This document shows, piece after piece, positions 1 to 11,049 of a stretch of 64,000 nucleotides of DNA (the first letter of the stretch is position 1; every line of letters starts with the position of its first letter). The stretch spans positions 999,677 to 1,063,676 of the forward strand of contig CAXAMN010022006.1 in NCBI GenBank assembly GCA_963970005.1, written 5' to 3'. The position numbers and the translations under genes were made by a program. The notes under the pieces were generated by a model. The model saw only the letters and a list, made by a program, of their open reading frames with translations, was not told where the DNA came from and did not search any database. The DNA comes from Durusdinium trenchii. Its lineage: Eukaryota; Sar; Dinophyceae; Suessiales; Symbiodiniaceae.

Positions 1-160
1 AGTCAAGTTGAAATGGCAACATCCTTCTCTAAATTTTACCCTCGGGTGAGTCAACTTGGAATGACCACTTCCTTCTCTAAATTTTACCCCTGCCTTGCCC
101 ACAAAAGGGTGGGTCAAGTTGAAATGGCAACATCCTTCTCTAAATTTTGGTGCTTGGTGG
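1..160. repeat. Short tandem repeat, three units
   Basis: Three imperfect copies of a roughly 50-63 bp unit start near 2, 51 and 113. Each contains the core cttctctaaatttt preceded by gtcaa-tt-aatg. No gene is supported here. Confidence 0.85.
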
Positions 161-268
161 ACCGCAGAAGCCACTTCAAGAAAAGCACGAATGCCTCACC
201 TTCCAGGACGTTGATGTGTGCATGAAATTTGGAGCGAACACTGAAGATGTCGGAAAAGTGCTCAAGCT

Positions 269-1995
269 TCAATTTGTCAGAATCATGGCCAAGTAGCGTC
301 CCCCCGGCACATCCAGAAAGTATCCATCTACTAAGTCAACCCCAACACAGGTACCACAGAGCGCGTCGTCAACGTCCTTCTTAAGATTTCGGACTGCGCA
401 TCGTGCATCCATAGCTGCATCGAAAGCTCTTGCTGCTTCACAGGTGGCACCAGGGCCAGCGTCGCTGAAAATCATGACATCATCGGTGGCCACCGCAGCA
501 ACAAGCTCAAACGATGTAGGTGTCACGCAATCACAAGCCAAGAGAGATGAAGTTGGTATGCCAGCATCTTGACAAACACTCAGCATCTCTTCTTGGGCTA
601 TGTAAGAAGACCAAGAAAATCCCATAGGCCAGACGCAGTGCAAAGGATATAGCAAACCTTCGCGCCAAGCATGTCCATCTTCCATGTGCTGCCGCTGATC
701 CGCCACTGACATTCCAGCATTGACAAGTTCCACTGTGGAGATGGGCGGTTTGGCCATGTATCGACGAAGAGAGCTGGGAAGCTTCAACTGGTCAAACCAA
801 CACGTAGCATCGCGCTTGCTAAGGCGTAGTGGTCTTCCATCGCTGCACTCCAGAAAGGTCAACGCAGTTGGGGAAGCCAAGTGTCTCGGCTTTGGAGGTG
901 CAGAAGCTGATTCTGAAACACGTCGGCCGTGCCATACCTCCCTCAGGCGTTCACCCCCAGGCTTCCCAACAGCGAAAGTGGTACCACCACCCTTGCAAAA
1001 AGTTGCTAAACTCAACTTACCACACCGCAGCTGCTTGACAACCAATTTTGCATATTCCTCTTTCGGGCCCTTAAGGAGAAAGATTCAAAAACACGCAAAG
1101 AATCATCGCTGTTGTCAAGGATTCCTTCAGGTGTTGCCAAGCTGGCCCGCACATGGGCTGGCAAGTGGGGCAAAGGATCGCATAAGCCAGCCGCTTGCAA
1201 GTTGTCCACCCTGTCAGCAACCAAGTCTTGGAAAGAAGTTGTACCTGCAGTGAAACCTGGCACAAAATCTGGCACAAACCGCTCCCAGCCATCTTGCGCA
1301 TGTTGCAGGCGTGTGAGTGTCCACACTGTGCGATCCACGATGTTTTGCAAAACTGCTTGTTGAGCGAACGTGTGCTTGCCAGTCGGCACTGTCTGCTTTA
1401 TGCCGTGCAACCAGTTCAGAATGCCAATGACCACGTTGATGAATTGGAGGAGCACGCTCCACCTGCCACTTGTCATGTCTACAGGCTTCAGCATGCTACC
1501 ACCAAGCGGGGCCAAGGGAAAAACATCTCGTTGCCGAGTTCTGACCGGCGGCTGCACAGGCAAGGAATTGCAAAGAAATTCACCCAACACTCCAGTTCCA
1601 GTTTTGGCGGCAAGGGCGAGACGGTAGAACAACCAAACCTTGTCTGATGGAATGGTGGAATGGCCATCTGCCCTCCATGGCAGCCACAAAGCCCTTCTGC
1701 GTCGGGAAGAACAACGGCTGGCAGAAGAACGGCCCTGTTTTCGATCGGAAGCATTCTGACGCGTGGCATGAGCAGAGGCTCTGTGGAAGTCGCGTCTTTT
1801 CTTGGATGGTGACATGCAAACTCTTCCCCGATGAAAACTTCTTTGCTGGCGGAAACCAAAAAACTCCAGCGAGGAGATCCAACGAGAGAGGAGCTTGATC
1901 ACTGCCCACCCATGCCGGACGGACCGACACAGACACCGCACGAAGCGACCCTGATATCTGACTGGAGCCCATTTGGCCACATTTCTACCGTTCAT
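269..1995 (-). pseudogene. Reverse transcriptase-like ORF, frameshifted
   Basis: The minus strand carries two overlapping open stretches (1995-1012 and 1045-269) that look like one protein split by a frameshift near 1012-1045. The downstream part has the RT palm motifs in order: SKRDATCWFDQL (motif A), VWPMGFSWSSYIAQ (motif B) and VATDDVMIFS (motif C, a YxDD variant). The upstream part is the linker and finger side. This is the RT of a retroelement; the clade is not resolved (a DIRS or LTR-like type is possible). No intact integrase or RNase H is seen beside it. The frameshift and the missing partner domains suggest a dead copy. Confidence 0.7.
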
Positions 1996-2108
1996 TTAAA
2001 CAATTGATATCAGTTGATACTGGAACTCATCACTTTTCGGTTTCTGCTGACGAATGCATCACCTTTCACTGAACGGTTCGTTCATGAATAATTGTCCATT
2101 CGGTAACA

Positions 2109-2440
2109 CCCCGACGCTTACATTCGATACTAAAGGCCCCCGACATTTAATTCTGTACTAAAACTCCCCGACGATTACATTCGGTACCAAAGCCCCCCCG
2201 ACAATTACGTTTTGTACTAAAACCTCCCGACAATTACTTTCTGTACTAAAACCTCCCGACAATTACTTTCTGTACTCAAACCTCCCGACAATTACTTGCT
2301 GTACTAAAACCTCTCGAAAATTACTTTCTGTACTAAAACCTCCCGACAATTACATTCTGTACTAAAGCCTCCCGACAATTACATTCTGCACTAAACCCTC
2401 CTGACAATTACATTCTGCACTAGGACCCCCCAACGTGACC
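2109..2440. repeat. 29-bp minisatellite, about 11 units
   Basis: About eleven near-identical units with consensus tcccgacaattacattctgt followed by actaaaacc. Divergence is lowest in the middle units, which suggests recent unequal exchange or slippage. Confidence 0.9.
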
Positions 2441-2454
2441 TCTTCCCACAGTGC

Positions 2455-2660
2455 CGCATAAAAAAAAGAACCCTTAGCATAAAAAAAGAAACCATTAGCA
2501 TAAAAAAAGAAACCAGGAGCATAAAAGAAAGAACTGCAAGCATAACAGAAAAAACCATTAGCATAAAAAAAAGCACTATAAGCATAAAAAAAGAAACCCA
2601 TACCCCAAAAGCACACCAACCCCGCTGCGAGCATAAGAAAAAAACCTTTTAAAAAAAAAA
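2455..2660. repeat. A-rich 20-22 bp tandem repeat
   Basis: About eight units of the form agcataaaaaaagaaacca, directly following the 29-bp array. The Phe/Tyr-rich open frames it creates on the minus strand are an artefact of the repeat. Confidence 0.85.
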
Positions 2661-2990
2661 AACACCCAGCCCAAAAATGAGGCAGACCTTGAACCAATGG
2701 CTTTCCACGTTAATGTACTTCCCCTCTCCCCTCTGTGCTTTGAGACCTTGAGACTTCTCCTCTGGCGCTTCAAGCGCACGGCGACTGTTTGCCGGGCCAC
2801 GGCCCCGGCAGCGGTAGCTCCGTCCCAGGCGATGGGAAGAGAGGAGCTGAAAGTCTTCGTAACCTAAGTTCTACAAACCTTGATGGGTCTGCAAGGCCTT
2901 TGTTCTTGCAATTCCACAAGCCAGGTTGTGATGGATAGGAAGGATGGAAGGACGCATGATTGTTGTGCAGATTGCACGAGCCTGGCCAAC

Positions 2991-4079
2991 TCATGGCGCC
3001 AAGCAACGTTCTCCAAGACGATGTGCCCCCAGTCGAACCGTGCGAAGGTTTCTGAGATAGGAGTCTGGAGCGAAGGAGTCCCGAAGAAGGCGACAGGCCA
3101 ATGTGATCAAATCCAGCAGCTGGAGATTCGCCAGCGAATCCCCGGAGCAATGAAGGCCATAGCGCGCCATCAGCGCCTTCCACCATGGCATGTAGGCCTC
3201 TTCATTTCCAAGAATTTGCCAAAACGCTTCATCCTTCAGTTGCCCGGAGCCAGGCAGCAAAGATGCAATTCTTTGCGCTAGCGTCTGCAATGGACGCAGG
3301 ACAACTAAATCATCCCAACGCAACTCGTCCTTGCCCTTCTGGCTGGTCAGCTGTCCACAGACTTGCTCAATGATGGTCGCGTCTGCAAGGGCAGTGCAAA
3401 ATAGCTCAAACAGTGCTAGTACAACGTTAGCCGCCCCTGCTTTTGCACCGCCAGCTTGCAAGTCTTGCAGAACGTGCTGATTTACTGATTTGTGACTCGG
3501 ATCTTTGGGACTAGGTGGCCGCACCACACAGGGTGGGCCAGGTGACATGCCTCGGGAGCGCTTGCTGGAAGAGGTTCGAAGCAGCTTTGCCGAGGTGTAC
3601 TGCGGCGGGCTGTCACGGCCCAGAAAAGTCGAAGCCAAGCTTGGTTGAGATTCCAGGACTGAGCTCAGCTTCCGTGATGATGGTGGGTCTGGTGTACGCG
3701 CCATTGCACACGGAGAGCCGTGTGCAGTGAGTAGTGGATCTGGCAGAGGACTGTCCTCTACTTGGGCTACAGCGGTTTGAGGATTAGCCATGCTTTGGCT
3801 CAAGAATGTGTCTTTCTGATAGGTCCAAAGGGAAGCCCGCGCTGTTTCGGCCAATTTGTCACCCTTGAGCGGTCGAACTCTTTCGTGGCCACCAAACACC
3901 ACAGGCTGGCCACCCTGTCTGAACTGATACGTCACAGGCACCGGGCTCGTAGTTCGGTCACTCAAAGCAGGTGTGGACAATGGTACTGGCAGAACAGTAG
4001 CCGTGGAGATGGGCCTCAGGCTTCGACGTCGAACCGACCTCTGATCGGCCTCCCTCCGTCCCCACTTCTCCCCTACCAT
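2991..4079 (-). CDS. Hypothetical protein, 362 codons open
   Basis: An unbroken minus-strand reading frame with no domain I recognise. The first ~190 residues are Ser/Pro/Arg-rich. The rest looks globular and helical, with stretches such as VVLALFELFCTALADA and LQTLAQRIASLLPG. It lies upstream, in the same orientation, of the broken RT at 269-1995, so it could be a gag-like ORF of the same element. That link is inference only. It could also be a host exon; the first in-frame ATG need not be the true start. Confidence 0.4.
   Translation of the reverse strand: MVGEKWGRREADQRSVRRRSLRPISTATVLPVPLSTPALSDRTTSPVPVTYQFRQGGQPVVFGGHERVRPLKGDKLAETARASLWTYQKDTFLSQSMANPQTAVAQVEDSPLPDPLLTAHGSPCAMARTPDPPSSRKLSSVLESQPSLASTFLGRDSPPQYTSAKLLRTSSSKRSRGMSPGPPCVVRPPSPKDPSHKSVNQHVLQDLQAGGAKAGAANVVLALFELFCTALADATIIEQVCGQLTSQKGKDELRWDDLVVLRPLQTLAQRIASLLPGSGQLKDEAFWQILGNEEAYMPWWKALMARYGLHCSGDSLANLQLLDLITLACRLLRDSFAPDSYLRNLRTVRLGAHRLGERCLAP
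3787..3807 (+). other. Spliced-leader-like relic (tentative)
   Basis: The plus strand reads agccatgctttggctcaag. The dinoflagellate spliced leader ends agccattttggctcaag, so this is a match with a 2-nt insertion and one substitution. Relic leaders mark genes that passed through an mRNA intermediate. No convincing plus-strand gene follows, so it may be chance. Confidence 0.3.
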
Positions 4080-4355
4080 CTTTCAAAACTGGAGCGCAAA
4101 CATTCACAATTCATCACCTATTCAACTCAACTTTTAGAAGATGAAGTCTCTTGTTGACACATCAAGGCACGAATCGCCGGGCTGTGACTGTGTCATGTGC
4201 ATGGTAGCCTGTTGGGGAGTGCCAGCTGCAGCTTGTTTGGGAGGACTTGCCACAGCTGGTCGTGCAGGACTTGCATTGCGCGAGATCTGATAACTCAGCC
4301 TGGCAGCTTGGCAGCTTGGCTGGATGAGTTCTCAGAGTCCACAAGCGAGGTATTA

Positions 4356-5435
4356 TCAATAGAGTGACTGCAAATACAGGCGTCTTTTCTCCGTTTGTGG
4401 TCGAAAGTCTGCCAATGTCACTCTATCGACAAAGGCCCTTTGGGTCTTGCGGGTCTCAACCTTCACCACAGTATCGTGCTGGTGGCGAAGTGTTACAACT
4501 AGAAGATACCGTGGTTTCTTTGATATGTTTCCAGTCCCGCAATGCAACACGCGGCTGTCGTACAGCACTGCATCCCCTGCTTTCAGGAGTGCTAGGCTTG
4601 AAGTTACTGTGTTCAGAAAGCCAGACTTGTCAGCTGAAAATCGCCGGTGTGCTGAATTCATGTGCGTCTCAGGCACAAATCGCGTGGGACCCATGTCGCG
4701 GTCCACATCTTGCAGCGCCACGAAGGCCGTGAAAAGTGCGGGATGAAACGAGCTCACGTCGCAGTGCAGTTCCTGTGCCACAGCTCCAGGCCCAGCAATC
4801 AAGGAAGTAAACTCCCAAAGCTCTGCATCTGGGCCAGCGAGCTCGGCCAAAGCGGAGCCCATAGGACCTTGAAGAAGCTCCACCAACACCTTTGCCGTCA
4901 AATGGCAATGAGGCAGCAGCAGCTCCCACCTACTTTGAGGTGTCAGGTTTGTAGCGCGTGTCTGCCTAATATGCCTCGAGAAGTGCAAATACTTCGTGCA
5001 GGGGTCTGCTTCCACTGCAGCCTTCGACTTGGATAGCTCTTGAGCCACATAGTTGCACATGTCCTGCACCGATTGGCGCGACAAAACATCAGCCACCACG
5101 GCCACCCCTTCCCGCTTCACTTCAGAAACTGGATCCGCGGCCACTTGGAGCACACCCCCTGGCCCCAGCAGCATGTCTTGGGCGGCAGCTTCGCGAGAAG
5201 TAAACAGCCACGCATCACCTTCTCCTGTCAAATTGCTGTTGTCCTCTACCTGTTGCATAGCCACATCCCAGGGGAGCATGGGCCCCTCAGTGGACATGGA
5301 AGAAGTGCTCCTGAAACCATCCTGTTCTTTGGGGATCTTTGGCACTTTTCGCCGTCGAACACATGCAAACAAGTCCCCCCAGAACAGGAACCCCAAAGAT
5401 AGGACTAACAAATGCCAAGCTCGCACCCTCGGCAT
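4356..5435 (-). CDS. Phytanoyl-CoA dioxygenase (PhyH) family protein
   Basis: A 359-residue Fe(II)/2-oxoglutarate oxygenase from the ATG at 5435 (the open frame extends nine codons further but without an ATG). The iron ligands are visible: His224 and Asp226 in QELHCDVSSF, and His298 in YDSRVLHCGTGN. Arg309 in KKPRYLLVVTLR is the likely 2-oxoglutarate contact. The stretch DMGPTRFVPETH between them is typical of the family. Residues 6-26 form a hydrophobic N-terminal anchor followed by CVRRRK, so the enzyme is probably membrane-anchored or secretory. The substrate cannot be told. It appears complete in one exon, unusual for a dinoflagellate host gene and consistent with a retrocopied gene. Confidence 0.87.
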   Translation of the reverse strand: MPRVRAWHLLVLSLGFLFWGDLFACVRRRKVPKIPKEQDGFRSTSSMSTEGPMLPWDVAMQQVEDNSNLTGEGDAWLFTSREAAAQDMLLGPGGVLQVAADPVSEVKREGVAVVADVLSRQSVQDMCNYVAQELSKSKAAVEADPCTKYLHFSRHIRQTRATNLTPQSRWELLLPHCHLTAKVLVELLQGPMGSALAELAGPDAELWEFTSLIAGPGAVAQELHCDVSSFHPALFTAFVALQDVDRDMGPTRFVPETHMNSAHRRFSADKSGFLNTVTSSLALLKAGDAVLYDSRVLHCGTGNISKKPRYLLVVTLRHQHDTVVKVETRKTQRAFVDRVTLADFRPQTEKRRLYLQSLY

Positions 5436-6042
5436 GGCATCGGAAGTCAGTTTGATGAACACAGCACTAATTCATCAAGACTAGTCAGTCAAGTCTTTGT
5501 GGATTCCGCTTCTGACTGCAGCCACTTGTGTTTAGTGACCTGGCAACCCTGCAATTTCTCACAGAAACGAAAGAACTACTCATCAAACCGCAACACCGTC
5601 TTATCTGAAGAGTGTCGCCCTGTCTTATTACTAGCCTTGACACGCACTGCGGCACAGATCCGTGAACAAATTTGCTTGTGAATTGGCGACACTGGCAACG
5701 AGGCAGCCTCGTGAACGGTGACGGGGATCGCCTTGCAGCTGGCTCCAACCATTTTCGGCAACCCACATGCTTATGGCGGATTCTCTATGTTCTTTGACAA
5801 GGGGAAGCTTTTGTGTTTTCATGACCTCACTTGAGCAATCCTGACTTACTTCTTCCCCGCCTGTCCATCATCAGAATGGGCTGAGAAACTAACGGCATTG
5901 AGACTTGTGGGTGCCAGCGTGCCACAAAAATTGCCTTAATGGCAGACTCCAAGGGGGCAAAATGTTTGTCAAATGTCAAATGTTTGTCAAAATGTGGACA
6001 AATACATCTCACCCCTTGGTGCCATGGCTTCTGCACCCACAC
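5436..6042. other. No gene recognised
   Basis: Upstream region of the PhyH gene. Short open frames overlap on both strands without family resemblance. A small direct repeat (aaatgtttgtcaaa twice) occurs around 5960-5992. Confidence 0.5.
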
Positions 6043-6546
6043 TTAGGTCGGCCAGGCTACAGGAGGCGCGGCTGCAGCTGGAGCTGCTGACACGGGAGCA
6101 AGTGAAGGGGCTGCAGGTGGAGCCGAAACAGCTGGAGCGGCCGATGCTGGTGCGGTGGAAGCTGTTGCCGGAGCTGTGGCTGGAACTGGAGCGGCTGGCA
6201 CAGCTGGGGCAGCTTGCAACGCTTGGGCTTGAGCGGCTTGAGGCTGCGGAGCTGCTTGTGGTGCTTGTGCTCGGGAGTGGCGTGGGGATCTGCGGGCCAA
6301 GGGTGCATACATCTGCTGCATGGCCGCTGCCCTGACAGGACTCACAGGAGAAGGTGCTCTGGGCACGCCTGTTGAGCGAAGTATCTGAGATGGTAGACTC
6401 GCAACGGTCGGAAGGATCGTTCCGGTTGGATTTGGTGCGGCGGCACATCGCACAGGTGACGTCCGGGGAGATGCGACCCATCTCACCGGGCTGACCCGCA
6501 CTTGCGGCGCGAAGCCACCTTGGCCGTGGCTACAACCGAACTTCAC
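6043..6546 (-). CDS. Ala/Pro/Gln-rich low-complexity exon candidate
   Basis: A minus-strand open stretch. Its N-terminal part repeats SPVR-type motifs (RVSPVRW, TSPVRC, VSPVRAA) and the rest is almost purely Ala/Pro/Val. It could be a disordered exon of a multi-exon gene. The alternative frame over 5987-6481 is Ser/Arg-rich and also possible. No domain is recognised. Confidence 0.25.
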   Translation of the reverse strand: MKFGCSHGQGGFAPQVRVSPVRWVASPRTSPVRCAAAPNPTGTILPTVASLPSQILRSTGVPRAPSPVSPVRAAAMQQMYAPLARRSPRHSRAQAPQAAPQPQAAQAQALQAAPAVPAAPVPATAPATASTAPASAAPAVSAPPAAPSLAPVSAAPAAAAPPVAWPT

Positions 6547-7475
6547 AAATTTGATGCCTCCACTTCACAGATCAAATCCCCCCAGAAGCTGCAAGTTGAA
6601 ATCCAACGTCAAGAATCAAGCCTTTCGAGAACTCGCGCCCAAATACATGTTGAAGTATCTACTGAGAACAAGGGCCTGAAACAATCTTGCGGAGCGGATC
6701 ACATACTGTCCCAATCCACGCCTGCCACCGGGGCAGGTTGGCCACACCGTCCACTGTTCAAAGCACCTTGGTTTTCACTACATACCCCCCAAAGGTATTG
6801 CTACAGCTTAATTTGCTCCACTTGCTCCTAAAATAGCTTCACAGCTTGCAGAACACCTGTCCATGCAAGATCCATGCGGTCTAACACGGTTCACCAGGCT
6901 CATCTGAAACGTTTCACCTTTCTCAAGTTTGCCAAGGCACTTGTGGCAATACTGGCCATTGAAGGTTGGCTCAGCACCCAATGAGGGCTGTGCGCTCTCA
7001 CCAGCTGCCCTCGTACAGGGCTAACCACCACCCGGCCTTGGTGGTCAACCGGGTGATGAAACTCAAGTGACAATATGATTCTGTGAAACCAGGCCAGGTG
7101 TGAGGAAATCCCGACTCGCAGCAATTTTCTGGGATCAGCCTTCTCGCCACGGGTGGCGCAGGCTGCCAGAAATCAGTTAGACTTTCGCACGACAGACGAG
7201 AAGCCACATGTGGAGGGAAACATCACAAGACACAGAACGACAACCTCCATTTAGGGAAAAGAGCTATCAAACTGAAAAAAATACATAAAGTAAAAATCAT
7301 CAGGATGAGAGGAAGGAGCCAAGGTCAAGAGCAAGTACTACCCTGGGTATGTGAAGGGTCGGTCACCAACCTCCAAAATGCATCCGAGCAGGATCAACAC
7401 TTCCACCCAAGAATGCGACCCCTGTCAGCCAATAAAATCATGGCCTTTACCTGCAAAGCACCTCCCGCAGGGTCC
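6547..7475. other. No gene recognised
   Basis: Only short overlapping open frames. Contains a cttggtggtcaaccgggtg context near 7040. Probably intergenic or intronic. Confidence 0.5.
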
Positions 7476-8440
7476 TCATGGTTGCTGATCTCTTTTTGTC
7501 TCATCACTGTTGATCAAAGCCATGAGAGGCTTAGAGGCCTCCATGAGATTCCTGAAGGCCACATTGAGCCCAGAATCGTCTTCTCTGTTTAGAGCTGAGG
7601 AGCTGTAGATGTGCAAGCCATGCGAAAAATTCCGCAACGCAGGCAGCCTCCAGGGACCACCGGTGTCTGCAGGATTCGTGCGGGGGACCGCCTTCAAAAG
7701 AACCGGCACATCCCAGTAAGTTCCAGTAGGAGGCTGAAATACCTTGACTCCATGACGGGCAGCGGCTTCAGCAAAGTCTCGAAAAGCTAGCATTGTCTGC
7801 TCCAGCCCATTCTCTTTGGGGTGCTCCATGGTGCGTTGCACCGCTTGCCGGACGCGGCCCAACCGTTCTGCCCATGCGATAGTTCTGCCCTGCGCTACCA
7901 GCTGGAGGCATATCAACGAATCGATGACACGAACCTTGGACCATTCAACAATTGCCACCCTAGTCTCACCAGCACCCCTCCATCCCTTTTTTCCGAAGTC
8001 ATCCTGGCTGACAGGCATCCAATTGGTCAAGGGTAGCAACCTCTCTTCCAAAACTTTCGTCAAAGCTCGGACCATTTCGCGACCATGAATGGAAGTCGGG
8101 TCCTCCCTGGCAATCTTCCAAGGCTCACCTACCTCCACCAGCACTGCTGTCCCAACCTGGCAGTGAGCTTCGAAAGCCAAGTGGATTGGCACCAACCAAA
8201 CGTCGCCGCACTGCATCGCAATCCGCACCGGTCCAGTGTGCACCTTCCGAATGTGGGGATGCATTTCTCGAGCGCCACCCACAGCCACCCAGATGGCAGT
8301 ACCTGCCCTCAGGCGTTCCACAATGTGGTCAAAAGACATACCTTGCGTGATGTGAAGACACATCTCCAAGTAGTTGGTATACCTTACATCTGGATGTGGA
8401 ATATAGCATCGGATTTGTAGATAGGTGGCATATCTTCCCC
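7476..8440 (-). CDS. PlsC-type acyltransferase, 3' exon(s)
   Basis: Carries the C-terminal acyltransferase blocks. RLRAGTAIWVAVGGAR corresponds to the glycine block usually written as FPEG. GPVRIAMQCGDVWLVPIHLAFE corresponds to the last conserved block (G-x-A-x-x-A...VP). The long remainder, about 250 residues ending in a stop at 7476, resembles the extended tail of fungal Gpt2/Sct1-like glycerol-3-phosphate acyltransferases more than short lysophosphatidate acyltransferases. The E of FPEG is replaced (VGGAR), so catalytic competence is uncertain. The 5' exon is at 8636-8888; exact acceptor unknown. Confidence 0.6.
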
Positions 8441-8635
8441 AAATTGCATCAAACAAACTATAGAGGATTGAGTGTAGATGGCACAATCCCAAAAAATTGT
8501 CTATACACATGGACCCCCATCTAAAATACATCTTGGGGGTTGTGCCATCTACTCTGACACCAGTGCCACAAAAACAGGACGAGCTTCTCGAACCAGTTTT
8601 GGGTCAAGCAAAAGCAGGGGAAGGGAGAGACGTAC

Positions 8636-8888
8636 TGGATGAGCAGCCGATCAAGAAGTCCAGTAGGATGATTCGAGCAAAAGATTAACCTGTGGCCAAG
8701 CTTCCCCGTAAGCACGTTGTGCGGATCTCTTATGCTCAACTCTCCAAAGTAGAAGCGGAAAAGAAGCATGCTCACAAGGTGTTGGTATGTGAGCCAAAGA
8801 GCTGCAGAAGCCGTGGAGAGCTCGAAGAGCCAGGCCACAAGTTCAAAGGGGAAAAGCACTGAAAGGAACACCTTGTCCAAAACCTCAA
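8636..8888 (-). CDS. PlsC-type acyltransferase, upstream exon
   Basis: Encodes a hydrophobic segment (LSVLFPFELVAWLFEL) followed by the catalytic block FCSNHPTGLLDRLLIQ, the His-x5-Asp form of the acyltransferase motif found in PlsC and Gpt2-type enzymes. A donor-like gtacgt on the minus strand begins at 8635, immediately after the conserved block, and an acceptor-like gcgtgcag ends at 8889. Both splice sites are inferred by eye. The product would esterify glycerolipid acceptors at the ER membrane. Further 5' exons must lie above 8890. Confidence 0.55.
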
Positions 8889-8889
8889 C

Positions 8890-10123
8890 TGCACGCTTTC
8901 AGGACATTATCATTGCTCTCGTCAGTACTCCGACTAGAAAAAATATAACTTCGTGCATCGTCAAGCAGCACACAGGTGTTGCAAACTCAGCCAAATGATA
9001 CGAAGCTTTCGCAAAGGATTGTACCGCTCGGACTCTCGCGCGGTTGGAGCCATCTACCTTCAAGCTGAGAACGTTTCAACAGGCTACAGCCTTCTTGCAG
9101 CATCTTCTGTGAAGAAGTGCCCACTGGGTTCTGCCATTCAAGACACCCTCAAGTTGACCTGCCCATCTCATCTGGCTCGAGCCAACACGCAGCCTACCCT
9201 CTAAGACACTCTGTCACAACAATGCGCGATAGGTCTTGGACTCAACTGCCCTGTAATAGTTATATAAAGGGTCCTCAATGACCATGAATCTTGCTGAGTA
9301 GCCCCTGAGAACCAGGCCCCTGGGACTAGCATGAGGAGAACTTGGCCTGCTGCAAATGATGCCCCCAAGCTTTCAGCAAAGCATGTGGGCAAGTTGGTTG
9401 CATCATGTTGTTCCCATCAGGGCGCCGTTCAGAAACAAAAGGCTAAATTTCTACTGACTGCAAACCACAGTCAGTCACATTCCCAGCCACGGGAAAACCG
9501 GAGCCTCGGCACTGGCAGGGTGACACGCGAACCTGAGGTGGTGGCACACATCACACATCAAAGCATCACCGCGGCCACAAACACCGAGACCTCCTTAGGT
9601 AGCGACCCACTGCGGCGCCAGCAAGTTGAGCCAGCGAGGCATAGACAGTCGGCGAAGCCACCCGGAGTGACCCTGGCGGGGCAAGGGAGCCCAGAGAGTC
9701 CAGGGGGCCCAGAAACCCAGCCCGGGGAGCCGGGATCCAATGTGCAAAGACGCTACTAGGAACAAAGGGCATCGCTACTAGGAGCCAAAACGCTACTAGG
9801 GGCTCCCGGCCTTACTACTGGGAACAAGGTTCGCTACTAGTAACAAAGGAACATGGGTTGCCAAAAGAGCATTCATGTTTGTAGCAGAAAGGGGTTGTGC
9901 AGTCCAAGACTTGTCGCAATGTTCCATGAAGCTTTCCCTATACCAACGGCTCTACCGGAGACGAACCTCCATCGTGTGCCATGCGAGGAGAGGTGATGAG
10001 ACGATGGCCTTGGAGCCAAGACCCTGAGTGAAGGACTTTCCAATCAATCCACACTGCACAGCGCCACACAGTCAAGTCAGCGCACCTTCTTTTCTGGCCT
10101 TTGCCGTTGGCTTTGGCAGCTCT
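8890..10123. other. Non-coding, with ctactagg repeats
   Basis: No exon recognised. From 9745 to 9850 the motif gctactagg/aacaaagg recurs at least five times. One arm of an inverted repeat lies at 9793-9822. Confidence 0.5.
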
Positions 10124-10516
10124 TCAAGGCAGCTCAGAAATTGCCGAGTAGATGCTTCGCAGGACTGCATTTGCAGTTGCATCTGACGGCCGAGGAGCGA
10201 CAGCAGCAGCTTCAGTAGTTTCAGCTACAGCTCTGTGTGGAGGTGTCGTTGCAACTCCATCACTTTGGGGCATATTTGCCCAGACTCGATCCAACTCGGA
10301 CCGCACTGCAGTGGCAAATTCCGCCAACTGCCGCTGCTGATTCTCAACTTGTTCCTCCAAATGTCGGGTGTGCAACACCAACCCCGCGGATGTCCTCTCA
10401 GACGACGACAGCTTGTGCTGCAGCGTGGCAATCTCTTCTCCGTGTCTCGTCCTCAGTGCAAAAGCTTGGTGGGATCTATGGAGTGGGGGGGAGTTCAATT
10501 TCGATTGTTGGGGCAT
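10124..10516 (-). CDS. Coiled-coil exon candidate
   Basis: The open stretch encodes heptad-rich sequence (RHGEEIATLQHKLSSSERT, then HLEEQVENQQRQLAEFATAV) typical of a coiled coil, then a Pro/Ala-rich tail. It is probably an exon of the same minus-strand gene as 10790-11049 and 11357-12796. Borders are not determined. Confidence 0.4.
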   Translation of the reverse strand: MPQQSKLNSPPLHRSHQAFALRTRHGEEIATLQHKLSSSERTSAGLVLHTRHLEEQVENQQRQLAEFATAVRSELDRVWANMPQSDGVATTPPHRAVAETTEAAAVAPRPSDATANAVLRSIYSAISELP

Positions 10517-10701
10517 CTGTGCAAATCTGGGAGCCGCTCATCTCTTCCGCGAATCTGGGAGCTGCTTCCCTGCCTCGTTCCCGGGCCAGCTCACCTTGCA
10601 AAGCTTCTCAAACAATAGCTCAAGAGTATGGCAACGGACTTTGACTGAAATGACAAAACAAGACAAGACAAGACCTACACTTCTGTAATACTGATCTACT
10701 A

Positions 10702-10738
10702 CATATATATATATATATACATACATGTATATATATAC
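10702..10738. repeat. (TA)n microsatellite
   Basis: About 37 bp of alternating TA with tacatacatg interruptions, between two exon candidates and so probably intronic. Confidence 0.9.
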
Positions 10739-10789
10739 TGCACATCCTCTACCTCTTTTCCTCTGCCCTCTTTCACCCAAGAGAAGCCA

Positions 10790-11049
10790 TCAGTTGTGCC
10801 TCCCAAACGTTGAGCTTCTGCCTCAGCAGCTTTCCGGGCACCGTTGGCCACCGCCAACTTTTCGTGAAGGCTCTTCACCTGCTGCACCAACTCAGCCTCC
10901 CGAGCCTCCCGCTCCTGGCTGACCGAAACGACCGAGACGACTCGCGGAGGAGCCTCCCCGGCCGACATCACAAGCGATTCCATGGACCCTCGACATTCCC
11001 AACCCCGTTGGCTCAAAGGGCCAACGCACATACTAGTAGCTTCTTGCAC
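10790..11049 (-). CDS. Coiled-coil exon candidate
   Basis: Encodes QEREAREAELVQQVKSLHEK then LAVANGARKAAEAEAQRLGG, a strong heptad pattern, preceded by RVVSVVSVS. Lies between the exons at 11357-12796 and 10124-10516 on the same strand. Exon borders are estimates. The function of the protein is unknown. Confidence 0.4.

Noticed and set aside
2109..2660. Minus-strand Phe/Tyr-rich ORFs as a structural protein
   Set aside because: They are translations of short tandem repeats with no codon constraint.
9558..9759. Pro/Gly-rich ORFs on both strands around 9.6-9.75 kb
   Set aside because: Overlapping low-complexity frames without family resemblance, next to a repeat array.
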